This document shows, one piece after another, positions 9,032-16,467 of a stretch of DNA of 64,000 nucleotides. The notes under the pieces were generated by a model. The model was not told the DNA's origin and searched no databases. It saw only the letters and a list, made by a program, of their open reading frames with translations. This stretch comes from Stercoripulliclostridium_A sp964480195. GTDB lineage: Bacteria; Bacillota; Clostridia; Christensenellales; DTU072. The number at the start of each line of letters is the position of its first letter. Positions within the stretch are counted from its first letter, which is position 1. The position numbers and the translations under genes were made by a program. Location of the stretch: assembly GCA_964480195.1 (NCBI GenBank), contig CAYZOJ010000002.1, positions 1 to 64,000 on the forward strand. Reading direction: 5' to 3'.

Positions 9032-9065
9032 AAAAAAGCGCGATACCGAGGTATCGCGCTTTTTT
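9032..9065. terminator. bidirectional terminator between convergent genes
   Basis: Stem AGCGCGATAC (9037-9046) / GTATCGCGCT (9051-9060) with loop CGAG, an A-run on the left and a T-run on the right. It serves the lipoprotein gene on the plus strand and can fold equally on the minus strand, where it lies inside the convergent intergenic space. Confidence 0.88.
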
Positions 9066-9080
9066 ATCGTTTTTTTTTAC

Positions 9081-9644
9081 TTAATACAGACGTTTTATTT
9101 TGCCGTCGAAAGTGATTTCATATTTCCTATCCATATAGTCGTAGGCGATGATTTTGTCATCGGAAATAATAAAGTCGCGTTCGCGATCGGGATTTACGAA
9201 TACATCGTCGCCGGTTACGGACCAAAGTTCGTTAAAGTCATTATCGAAGAGGGAGATTCTATTTTCGCCGTGCAAAAGATAATTATCGTTTAAGCGGTAA
9301 ATCTCGAAGTATTCGGCATAGTCCCCGTCGCTGATATTATAAGCGTGTACGAGCTTTCTTTCGGTAACGGACAGCACGATTACGCGCGAATTTTGTACGA
9401 CGGTAAGCCTGTTACCCTCGAGAAGGGCAACGTGATTTCCTAAAAAAGCGCACTCGTCGCCGATAAGAGCTACCGAATAACTGCCGTTTCCGATAGCGAT
9501 ATCAATCCCGAACACGGAGTATTCGGGTAGTTCCTCTTTAGGCTTTATAATGAGGTCGTATGTGCGCGCGTTGTATTGAGAGCCCAACACGTAGCCGATA
9601 TCTTCAAACAATTTGATTTTACAAATATCATTTTCGAGTTTCAT
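9081..9644 (-). CDS. hypothetical beta-rich cytoplasmic protein
   Basis: A 187-residue protein with no signal peptide or membrane segment. It consists of short repeated strand-turn units (GNHVALLEGNRLTVVQNSRV, RKLVHAYNISDGDYAEYFE, NYLLHGENRISLFDND, DFIISDDKIIAYDYMDRKYE) suggestive of a small beta-propeller or WD/YVTN-like fold. I do not recognise the family. I chose ATG 9644 (MKLENDICK) because the upstream in-frame extension overlaps the promoter. There is no Shine-Dalgarno sequence before this start, and a TATAAT lies only six bases upstream, so the mRNA may be leaderless. Confidence 0.6.
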   Translation of the reverse strand: MKLENDICKIKLFEDIGYVLGSQYNARTYDLIIKPKEELPEYSVFGIDIAIGNGSYSVALIGDECAFLGNHVALLEGNRLTVVQNSRVIVLSVTERKLVHAYNISDGDYAEYFEIYRLNDNYLLHGENRISLFDNDFNELWSVTGDDVFVNPDRERDFIISDDKIIAYDYMDRKYEITFDGKIKRLY

Positions 9645-9650
9645 AATACA

Positions 9651-9679
9651 ATTATATCTCAAAATTTTGAAACACGCAA
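9651..9679 (-). promoter_or_regulatory. leaderless-type promoter of the 9081-9644 gene
   Basis: On the minus strand, TTGCGT (9674-9679), a 17-bp spacer, TATAAT (9651-9656), then six bases and the ATG. The predicted transcription start falls on or next to the initiation codon. Confidence 0.55.
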
Positions 9680-9692
9680 TAGGTTGCATTTA

Positions 9693-9930
9693 GATGAAAT
9701 TAAATCCGTCACATCTAACCTGCCGAAAGGAATGGCGTAAAATAAGTAGTCATGCAAGAATGAAATCCAAGCGAGCTTGGATGAAATCCGCGACAAGGAG
9801 CCGCGGATGAAATCTTTGGTTACACCTCAGATGAAATTAAATCCGCCTCATCTAACCTGCCGACAGGCAGATTTCATCGCGAAGCGATTTCATCCACGGA
9901 GTGGATTTATTCCGGCGAAGGCGGATTTAG
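9693..9930. repeat. multi-hairpin repeat element with ATGAAAT / ATTTCAT spacers
   Basis: Two imperfect ~38-bp direct copies (9693-9730 and 9830-9867, starting GATGAAATTAAATCCG and ending ATCTAACCTGCCGA-AGG) frame a string of short palindromes: CCAAGC-GA-GCTTGG (9767-9780), CCGCG...CGCGG (9788-9806), CTGCC-GACA-GGCAG (9857-9870), ATCGC-GAA-GCGAT (9876-9888) and ATCCAC-GGA-GTGGAT (9892-9906). Spacers on the left read ATGAAAT and on the right ATTTCAT, so the left half can also pair with the right half into a branched structure. It resembles short non-coding palindromic repeats dispersed in Clostridia genomes. No coding capacity is believable here. Confidence 0.75.
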
Positions 9931-9933
9931 TTA

Positions 9934-9966
9934 AAAAACACCTGAGAGTAATCTCAGGTGTTTTTT

Positions 9967-9967
<1 letters not shown>
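9934..9967 (-). terminator. terminator of the initiator tRNA transcript
   Basis: Stem CACCTGAGA (9939-9947) / TCTCAGGTG (9952-9960) with a GTAA loop, T-rich on the minus-strand exit side. It also has a T-run on the plus strand that overlaps the encoded CCA end of the tRNA. Confidence 0.85.
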
Positions 9968-10043
<76 letters not shown>

Positions 10044-10060
10044 ATATTTAGTTCTCATAT

Positions 10061-10089
10061 ATAATATCAAAGCGCGGAATGTTTGTCAA
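10061..10089 (-). promoter_or_regulatory. strong promoter of the initiator tRNA
   Basis: On the minus strand, TTGACA (10084-10089), a 17-bp spacer, TATTAT (10061-10066). Transcription would start near 10054, about 11 nt before the mature tRNA 5' end. Confidence 0.85.
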
Positions 10090-10195
10090 CTGTTTCCACA
10101 CACTAATATAATACGCCGACCAACTTGTTAAATTCCTTATATTTACAAAAACTTTTTTGGGTTTGTAAGAAATTTGTAAGAATTGTTTCATAAGG

Positions 10196-10223
10196 TTGTC
10201 AAAATCGTTTGGTAAGATATTGT
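10196..10223 (+). promoter_or_regulatory. promoter of the SDR/EFR1 operon
   Basis: TTGTCA (10196-10201), a 16-bp spacer, TATTGT (10218-10223). AGGAG follows at 10233-10237 and the ATG at 10248. The region upstream (10090-10195) is AT-rich with no other feature seen. Confidence 0.5.
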
Positions 10224-10247
10224 CGAAAACAAAAGGAGATATGATTT

Positions 10248-11822
10248 ATGGAAAAAAAGTTTATTGCGCTGACGGGTGCCAGCGGTAATATGGGGGTAGC
10301 AACGGTTAAGGCGCTTATGGGAAGCGATAGCGTCGGAAAGGTAAGAGCTCTTCTTCTCGACGAGCCTCGCGAAAGACGTCTTGCTCACGTATGGAAGCGC
10401 GATTACGGCGATAAAATCGAAGTCGTTTTCGGCGACTTGTATAACTACGACGATTGCGCAAGTTTCGTCGTCGGCGCCGATTACGTATTCAATCTTGCGG
10501 CGGTCATTCCGCCGTCGTCGGATAAGAACCCCGAACTTGCCAAAAGATGTAACATCGACGGCGTAAGAAACCTTGTAAAGGCAATAGAAAGTCAAAAAAA
10601 CGAGCCGAAGTTCGTGCACGTTTCGTCCGTTGCCGTGTACGGCAACCGTAACTATTTGCACCCGTGGGGTAGAGTGGGCGATCCGCTTATGCCGAGCGTT
10701 TACGACGACTATGCTCTCTCTAAAACCATCGGCGAAAGGTTCGTTCTCGATTCCGAGATAAAGAACTGGGCGATACTCCGTCAAACGGCAATGCTCCATT
10801 CGAGAATGCTAACCGACAATATCAGCGACGGCTTGATGTTCCATACCTGCTTTAACGCGCCCCTCGAATGGGTTACGGCAGAGGACTCGGGACGTCTTAT
10901 CGCAAGGATTGTCGAGCGCGACGCAAAAGGCGAAGTCGACGGTTTTTGGAAGAGAGTATACAACATCGGCGGAGGTGCTTCGAACCGTAAAACGGGCTTT
11001 GAAACCTTTGATGAGGGCTTCAAAATAATAGGCGGGTCTGCCGAAAGTTTTTTGGAGCCTAAATGGAACGGTATACGCAACTTCCACGGTATGTGGTTTG
11101 CCGATTCCGACGAGCTCAACGATATGTTCGATTACCAAAAAGAAACGGTATCCGACTATTGGCAGGGGATACTTAAGAGCCATCCGTACTATAAAGCAGG
11201 CAGTATACTACCGACGGCACTATTAAAATTTATAATCTTCAAGCCTCTTCTTTACAACTACAACGCACCCGCGAAATGGATGCGCGACGGAAACGAAGGC
11301 AAGGTAAAAGCGTACTTCGGGAGCCTTGAAAATGCAGAATGTTTACCCAAAACGTGGGAAAGCTTCCCGCTTCTCTGCAAGGGCGCAATCGAAACGGGAA
11401 ACATAAATTACGAGGAACTTCGTTCGTCCGATAAGCTTAGAGAAAGAGGACTTTTGCTCCCGCACGGTTATGACGAATCCAAGCCCGACTCTGAACTCGA
11501 TATCGAAGATATGCGTAAAGTCGCCGAATTCCGCGGAGGAAAGTGCTTGTCCGAAAGTATGGTCAAAGGCGATCTTTATACCAAACTTTTATGGGAATGC
11601 GCGGACGGACATCAATTTTATATGAGTCCGTATGCGGTTCTTAAGGCTGGACATTGGTGCGATAAGTGCCTTGTCGAAGACAAATGGGATTACGACAGAC
11701 AGGCAAAGAAAAACAAGTTCTATGCAAGCGTCTGGTACGATTCTCACGCACGTAACGAAAACCGCGTTTACACTTATGATAGTAACCACAACGCCGTTTG
11801 CTTAAAGCTTAAGGAGGCTTAA
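10248..11822 (+). CDS. extended SDR (NAD-dependent epimerase/dehydratase-like) fused to a zinc-ribbon-like tail
   Basis: A 524-residue protein. Residues 1 to about 330 form an extended short-chain dehydrogenase: nucleotide loop TGASGNMG, the acidic strand end DLYNYDD, VFNLAAVIPP, SSVAVYGNR, and the catalytic YxxxK as Y155-K159 in YDDYALSK. It therefore probably acts on a nucleotide sugar or lipid-like substrate with NAD(P). The C-terminal ~110 residues are unrelated to SDRs and carry a treble-clef-like pattern, WECADGHQF...GHWCDKC, with two Cys pairs or Cys/His suited to one zinc. That type of domain is usually found in nucleic-acid-associated proteins, so the fusion is odd. The downstream EFR1 gene begins immediately after the stop, making a two-gene operon and suggesting shared redox chemistry. 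Confidence 0.8.
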   Translation: MEKKFIALTGASGNMGVATVKALMGSDSVGKVRALLLDEPRERRLAHVWKRDYGDKIEVVFGDLYNYDDCASFVVGADYVFNLAAVIPPSSDKNPELAKRCNIDGVRNLVKAIESQKNEPKFVHVSSVAVYGNRNYLHPWGRVGDPLMPSVYDDYALSKTIGERFVLDSEIKNWAILRQTAMLHSRMLTDNISDGLMFHTCFNAPLEWVTAEDSGRLIARIVERDAKGEVDGFWKRVYNIGGGASNRKTGFETFDEGFKIIGGSAESFLEPKWNGIRNFHGMWFADSDELNDMFDYQKETVSDYWQGILKSHPYYKAGSILPTALLKFIIFKPLLYNYNAPAKWMRDGNEGKVKAYFGSLENAECLPKTWESFPLLCKGAIETGNINYEELRSSDKLRERGLLLPHGYDESKPDSELDIEDMRKVAEFRGGKCLSESMVKGDLYTKLLWECADGHQFYMSPYAVLKAGHWCDKCLVEDKWDYDRQAKKNKFYASVWYDSHARNENRVYTYDSNHNAVCLKLKEA

Positions 11823-12668
11823 ATGAAAGCTCAATTATACGTTTTTTCCGGGACGGGAAACACTCTTAAATGCGCGAACCTGTTCAAATCGGAGTTCGAG
11901 AAAAACGGTATAGAAACTTTAATTTACGAGATAACTTCGACCCTTACAGAGCTTCCCGATCCGCGTGGAGCGGACTATGTAGGGATAGGTTTTCCCGTTC
12001 ACGGGTTCAATGCTCCGAGCATAATGAACGACTTTATTTCGGCGCTTCCCCAAGCGGACGGCAAGGAGTATTTTTTCTTTAGGACTTCCGGCGAGCCGTT
12101 GCATTTGAACGACGGAGCGTCGGCTTTTATCGAAGGACGACTTAAACGCAAAGGCTACAAAAAAGTCGGCGAGTACGGATACGTAATGCCGTACAATATG
12201 ATTTTCCGTCACGAGGACGGAATGGCAAGCTTGATGTATGCCGAAATGAAAAAACGCGTGCCGAAAGCGGTGAACGAGTTACTCGTAGGCACTCCGAGTG
12301 CGCCCGACAGACCTATTGGCGGAAAGGCGTTATCGGCGGTACTTTTAATAGAGCACCCCGCGATGAAAGTAAACGGCAGAATGTTCCGCGTGAACAAAGA
12401 AAAATGCGTCGGATGTATGAAATGCGTAAGGAATTGCCCGACGTCGAATATCAAATACAAGAACGGCAAATTCGTATTCGGCGGGGACTGTTTGATGTGC
12501 ACGCGTTGTTCGTTTAACTGCCCGACGGACGCGTTTAACATAGCTATGCTCAACGGTTGGCGCGTCAACGGAAAATATAATTTCGAGGCGGAGCCTTGTC
12601 GTCAGCAAGGCGCGTTCGCGTGGTATTGTAGAGGTGCGTACGACAGGTATTTTTCGGAAGAAAAATAG
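11823..12668 (+). CDS. EFR1 family ferredoxin: flavodoxin-like domain plus two [4Fe-4S] clusters
   Basis: A 281-residue electron-transfer protein. Residues 1-150 are flavodoxin-like, with the FMN-phosphate loop FSGTGNTLKCA and GFPVHGFNAP. From about residue 195 there are two ferredoxin motifs, CVGCMKCVRNCP and CLMCTRCSFNCP, each CX2CX2CX3CP. The architecture matches EFR1 family proteins of anaerobic Firmicutes, where electrons pass between FMN and iron-sulfur clusters in the cytoplasm. It starts on the base after the SDR stop, and the preceding AAGGAGG in the SDR coding end serves as ribosome binding site. It may deliver electrons to the SDR partner, but the acceptor is unproven. Confidence 0.88.
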   Translation: MKAQLYVFSGTGNTLKCANLFKSEFEKNGIETLIYEITSTLTELPDPRGADYVGIGFPVHGFNAPSIMNDFISALPQADGKEYFFFRTSGEPLHLNDGASAFIEGRLKRKGYKKVGEYGYVMPYNMIFRHEDGMASLMYAEMKKRVPKAVNELLVGTPSAPDRPIGGKALSAVLLIEHPAMKVNGRMFRVNKEKCVGCMKCVRNCPTSNIKYKNGKFVFGGDCLMCTRCSFNCPTDAFNIAMLNGWRVNGKYNFEAEPCRQQGAFAWYCRGAYDRYFSEEK

Positions 12669-12676
12669 CACGCGAC

Positions 12677-12704
12677 TTGCAAAATTCCTGCGATAATATA
12701 TAAT
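12677..12704 (+). promoter_or_regulatory. promoter of the two-component operon
   Basis: TTGCAA (12677-12682), a 16-bp spacer, TATAAT (12699-12704). TAGGAG at 12711-12716 precedes ATG 12723, so the leader is only about a dozen bases. Confidence 0.65.
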
Positions 12705-12722
12705 ATTGTATAGGAGTTTACT

Positions 12723-13418
12723 ATGCGAAAAATACTTATAGCGGAAGACAATATAGAGATATCGGACATAATGCGCAACTTTTTGAGGCAAGCCGGGCAC
12801 TCCGTCTACCAAGCGTTCGACGGAGGCGAGGCGATAAACCTTGTGCGCAAGCTTTCCCCCGACCTTGTTTTACTTGACATAATGATGCCGGTAAAGGACG
12901 GTTTTACCGTATGTTGCGAAATTCGCGAGATGAGCAAGATACCGATTATCGTAATTTCCGCCAAGGTCAGCGAGGACGATAAAGTCAAAATGCTGGAAGC
13001 TGGAGCCGACGACTATATGACCAAACCGTTTTCGTATAAAGAAATGGTGTATCGCGTAAACGCACAGCTCCGTCGGTTTTACGAGTTCGGAACGGGTACG
13101 AACGTTTACAAAAAGCGTGTTTACGGAGCCCTCGAGATAGATACGGAGTCGTGCGAAGCCAGTGCGAACGGCAAAAAAATAGCGTTGACGGCAAAGGAAT
13201 ACAAACTTCTCGATTTTCTTTCGGCAAACGAGGGAAAACTTTTCGGCAAGCAGAAGCTTATCGACGAAGTATGGGGAATGGATGAGTATATCGACGAAAA
13301 TACGGTTGCCGTAACGGTTGCAAGACTACGCGCAAAACTCGAATCCGCGGGAGTAAACCGTATCGCGACAGTATGGGGAATGGGATATAAGTGGCTTGCG
13401 GAGGATGTGAATGAATAA
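12723..13418 (+). CDS. OmpR/PhoB-type response regulator
   Basis: A 231-residue DNA-binding response regulator. The receiver domain (residues 1-120) has the acidic pair in IAEDN, the phospho-acceptor Asp52 in LVLLDIMMPVKDG, the switch serine in IIVISAK, and the conserved lysine in YMTKPFSYKE. The C-terminal winged helix (about 135-229) shows LTAKEYKLLDFL and ENTVAVTVARLRAKL. It overlaps the histidine kinase gene by eight bases, so the two are cotranscribed and coupled. The signal and regulon are unknown; no adjacent transporter shares the transcript. Confidence 0.95.
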   Translation: MRKILIAEDNIEISDIMRNFLRQAGHSVYQAFDGGEAINLVRKLSPDLVLLDIMMPVKDGFTVCCEIREMSKIPIIVISAKVSEDDKVKMLEAGADDYMTKPFSYKEMVYRVNAQLRRFYEFGTGTNVYKKRVYGALEIDTESCEASANGKKIALTAKEYKLLDFLSANEGKLFGKQKLIDEVWGMDEYIDENTVAVTVARLRAKLESAGVNRIATVWGMGYKWLAEDVNE

Positions 13419-14469
13419 GGATAAGCGCGTAATAAACGAAGCGATAGACAATCTTTTGGAAGGCAAAGTCAACGTTCCCATACCGACCAAAGGGAACGAG
13501 CACCTTACTCTCGAAAAATTGGAAAAGCTCCGCATACAAATGCGCGATTACCGTGACGAAGCGCTACAAAGAAAAGAGCATTTCGAATCGGATATGGCGG
13601 GAGTAGCGCACGATCTCAAAACGCCTCTTGCGGTAATTTCGGGCTATGCCGAGTGCATTTCGGCGGGAATGGACGATAAAGATTACCCGACGCTGATTAT
13701 GGAAAAGGCGTCGCAGATGAACGAACGCATATTGAGCATAGTGGAAGCCAACCGCAAAAGCCGAGAGGAAAAACCCGTTTACGAAAAGATAAACGTACGC
13801 ACGTTTTTTTATGACGAGTTTGAAAAACTCGCTTCCACCGCGTCCGCAAAGCACATTACTTATAAGATAGGCAAAATCCCCGACGTCGTAATATACGGCG
13901 AACGTATCGCGCTTTCGCGAATAGTGCAGAATTTGATAAGCAATGCGGTAAAGTATACTCCGTCGGGCGGTAAAATCAAGGTTAAATTCTCAAGGCAGAA
14001 TTCCACGTTTGTGTTCAAGGTTCAAGATAACGGTATCGGCATTTCGCAAGAAGATCTCCCTCGGATATTCGATAAATATTATCGTGCCGATAAATCGAGA
14101 ACGGACGGCGAGAGCAACGGACTCGGTTTGAGCGTCGCAAAAGACCTTGTCGAAGCCCACGGAGGGACGATAAAAGCGGTAAGTAAGCCCGGAAAGGGCA
14201 CGACGTTTACGGTAAGAATACCTCTCGAACCCGAATATATGCGCGGAACCGCCAAGATAGACGTCTCTCCGAGAGCCGTAAAACTCGTGCTGTTCATCGT
14301 GCCTGCTTGGGTAATGACGTTTGTTTATAGGTTTATGAAGTTTGCCGAAACCGGCAAAGTTACCAATCTCGTAGCGTTTTTGTTGTTGTCGCCGTTTTTC
14401 ATATTCATATGGATATTCGACATCGTAGATATCGCGCTCAACAATAAAATATCGTTTTTGGTGGAATAA
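13411..14469 (+). CDS. sensor histidine kinase with C-terminal membrane hairpin
   Basis: A 352-residue kinase with an unusual order. There is no N-terminal transmembrane sensor. A short helical lead-in (about 25-60) runs into the dimerisation/phosphoacceptor helix with His67 in MAGVAHDLKTPL, followed by the ATPase domain (N-box NLISNAVKYTP, G1 DNGIGIS, G2 SNGLGLSVAKDLV, then KGTTFTVRIPL). Two hydrophobic helices follow at the extreme C-terminus (about 290-312 and 320-345), so the catalytic part sits in the cytoplasm before its membrane anchor. It probably senses the membrane or a partner protein. GGAGG precedes ATG 13411, inside the regulator gene. Confidence 0.92.
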   Translation: MNKDKRVINEAIDNLLEGKVNVPIPTKGNEHLTLEKLEKLRIQMRDYRDEALQRKEHFESDMAGVAHDLKTPLAVISGYAECISAGMDDKDYPTLIMEKASQMNERILSIVEANRKSREEKPVYEKINVRTFFYDEFEKLASTASAKHITYKIGKIPDVVIYGERIALSRIVQNLISNAVKYTPSGGKIKVKFSRQNSTFVFKVQDNGIGISQEDLPRIFDKYYRADKSRTDGESNGLGLSVAKDLVEAHGGTIKAVSKPGKGTTFTVRIPLEPEYMRGTAKIDVSPRAVKLVLFIVPAWVMTFVYRFMKFAETGKVTNLVAFLLLSPFFIFIWIFDIVDIALNNKISFLVE

Positions 14470-14501
14470 TCACACTTTTTTTATAAACTCGGACCGGGCG
14501 A

Positions 14502-14530
14502 TTGTAATTCGCTCGGTTTTGTTATATAAT
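14502..14530 (+). promoter_or_regulatory. leaderless-type promoter of the ABC-F gene
   Basis: TTGTAA (14502-14507), a 17-bp spacer, TATAAT (14525-14530), then six bases and ATG 14537. The predicted start of transcription coincides with the start codon, and no Shine-Dalgarno sequence is present. Confidence 0.7.
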
Positions 14531-14536
14531 GCGGTT

Positions 14537-16438
14537 ATGCAGTTCAAAATTACCAACGGGTCGGTGTCATACGGCGCGGATACCGTTTTGTCAAACGTCA
14601 ATTTCGAAATTCGCGACAGAGAAAAGATAGCCGTGGTAGGTCGCAACGGTTGCGGTAAGACAACCCTTCTTCGTGCCGTCATCGGCGACGTGCTTCTCGA
14701 AGAGGGCACGGGCGAAGAGGGCTTTAGCGTAACTAAAACGTCGGGAATTACCGTCGGATACTTAAAGCAGAACGCGTTTTCGGACGACGGCGTTACGATG
14801 GAAGAAGAAATCCTTCGCGTTTTTAAGCCTATAACCGATCTCGAAGCCAAAATGGAAAGGCTGGTTTCGGAAATGGAAAAAGGTTCTTCCGACGAGCTTG
14901 TCAGGGAATACGCCAAGGCTCAGGAACGATATGAGTTTTTGGGCGGTTATACGTATTTTAAGGAGTATTCGACTGTTGTAAACAAGTTCGGCTTTACGGA
15001 GTCTGACAAACGCAAAAAGCTCAATGAATTTTCCGGCGGACAGCGTACAAAAATCTCGTTTATAAAACTGTTGCTTTCTAAACCCGATATACTCCTCCTC
15101 GACGAACCCACGAACCATTTGGACATTACCGCGGTGGAGTGGCTCGAAAGCTATTTGAGGAGTTATCCCTCTGCTGTCGTCATCGTTGCGCACGACCGTA
15201 TGTTCCTCAATAAAATCGTCGATAAAGTATACGAAATCGAATACGGCGAAACCAAATGTTATCCCGGCAACTATTCCGATTTCGAACGCAGAAAAAAAGA
15301 GAACTACATCAAACAGCGCAAAGATTACGAGTATCAGCAAGCCGAAATCAAGAGGTTGACCGCACTCGTGGAGCGTTTCCGCTATAAAGCGACAAAAGCT
15401 TCTATGGCGCAATCGAAGCTCAAACAAATAGAGCGTATCCGCACTCTCGAAGAGCCCGACAGATACGATATGCGTACTTTCCACGCAAGTTTCGAGCCGG
15501 ATACTCAGAGTTCGCTTAATACTTTGCTTGTAAAAAATCTCGTCATCGGCTATTCGGCGGACAAACCGCTTACGGAAGTGGATTTTGAACTCGAACGCGG
15601 ACAGCGACTCGGCATAATCGGCGCGAACGGAATAGGAAAGTCGACCCTTCTCAAGACGCTCATAGGCGCGGTGCCCGCGTTAAAAGGCTATTTTATGTTC
15701 GGCGCGAATGTAAAAATAGGGTACTTCGACCAGCAGAGCGCCGAAACGCACGGCAGTAAAACCGTGTACGACAGCTTTTACGACGAATTTCCGTTTATGA
15801 ACACGACCGAAGTGCGCTCCGCTCTCGGCGCATTCCTTTTTACGGGAGAAGACGTATTTAAGACGGTCGATAATCTTTCCGGCGGTGAAAAAGTAAGACT
15901 TGCGCTCTGTAAAATATTTAAGCGTAAACCTAACGTTTTGATACTCGACGAGCCCACGAACCATATGGATATTGTCGGAAAGGAAACTCTCGAGAATATG
16001 CTATCAGAGTTCAAAGGCACTGTGATATGCGTGTCGCACGACAGATACTTTATAAACAAAGTGGCGGACAGGCTCCTCGTGTTTGACCGTAATAAGTGCG
16101 CGTTTTATCCTATGGGATACTCGGAATACGAAGAGCGCGTACTCGCGTCCGCAGAGCCGGAGGAGATTGCTCCTAAAACCGATAAGAAACAAAACGGCAA
16201 GAAAGGGTTCCTGACTCCCCTAAAAGAGTTATCCATAAAGACAAAAAGGATTGCAAAACTCGAAGCGTTGATAGAAGAAACCGAAAAAGAAATCGCAACG
16301 CGAAAAGCTCTTCTCGAAACGCCCGAAGTCTACTCCGACTATGTGCGTATTACGGAGCTCCAGTCCGAAATCGAAGAGCTCGATAATAAACTTACCGAGT
16401 ACACGATAGAGTGGAGCGACCTTCAAGAATCCTTATAA
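14537..16438 (+). CDS. ABC-F family ATPase (ribosome-associated)
   Basis: A 633-residue soluble protein with two ABC cassettes and no membrane segments. Cassette 1: Walker A GRNGCGKTT, signature FSGGQRTK, Walker B ILLLDEPTNHLD. Cassette 2: GANGIGKST, LSGGEKVR, VLILDEPTNHMD. The interdomain linker (about 250-320, RKKENYIKQRKDYEYQ) is charged and helical, and the C-terminus is a coiled coil (about 570-630). ABC-F proteins bind the ribosomal E site and relieve stalling or antibiotic inhibition; which subfamily this is (Uup/EttA-like or resistance type) cannot be settled by eye. The start at 14537 is chosen because any upstream start would lie inside the -10 element. Confidence 0.92.
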   Translation: MQFKITNGSVSYGADTVLSNVNFEIRDREKIAVVGRNGCGKTTLLRAVIGDVLLEEGTGEEGFSVTKTSGITVGYLKQNAFSDDGVTMEEEILRVFKPITDLEAKMERLVSEMEKGSSDELVREYAKAQERYEFLGGYTYFKEYSTVVNKFGFTESDKRKKLNEFSGGQRTKISFIKLLLSKPDILLLDEPTNHLDITAVEWLESYLRSYPSAVVIVAHDRMFLNKIVDKVYEIEYGETKCYPGNYSDFERRKKENYIKQRKDYEYQQAEIKRLTALVERFRYKATKASMAQSKLKQIERIRTLEEPDRYDMRTFHASFEPDTQSSLNTLLVKNLVIGYSADKPLTEVDFELERGQRLGIIGANGIGKSTLLKTLIGAVPALKGYFMFGANVKIGYFDQQSAETHGSKTVYDSFYDEFPFMNTTEVRSALGAFLFTGEDVFKTVDNLSGGEKVRLALCKIFKRKPNVLILDEPTNHMDIVGKETLENMLSEFKGTVICVSHDRYFINKVADRLLVFDRNKCAFYPMGYSEYEERVLASAEPEEIAPKTDKKQNGKKGFLTPLKELSIKTKRIAKLEALIEETEKEIATRKALLETPEVYSDYVRITELQSEIEELDNKLTEYTIEWSDLQESL

Positions 16439-16439
16439 A

Positions 16440-16462
16440 AAAACGGCTCGTTGAGCCGTTTT
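16440..16462. terminator. bidirectional terminator between convergent genes
   Basis: Stem AAAACGGCTC (16440-16449) / GAGCCGTTTT (16453-16462) with a 3-nt loop, immediately after the ABC-F stop and just before the end of the convergent ATPase gene. Confidence 0.88.
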
Positions 16463-16467
16463 AATTT

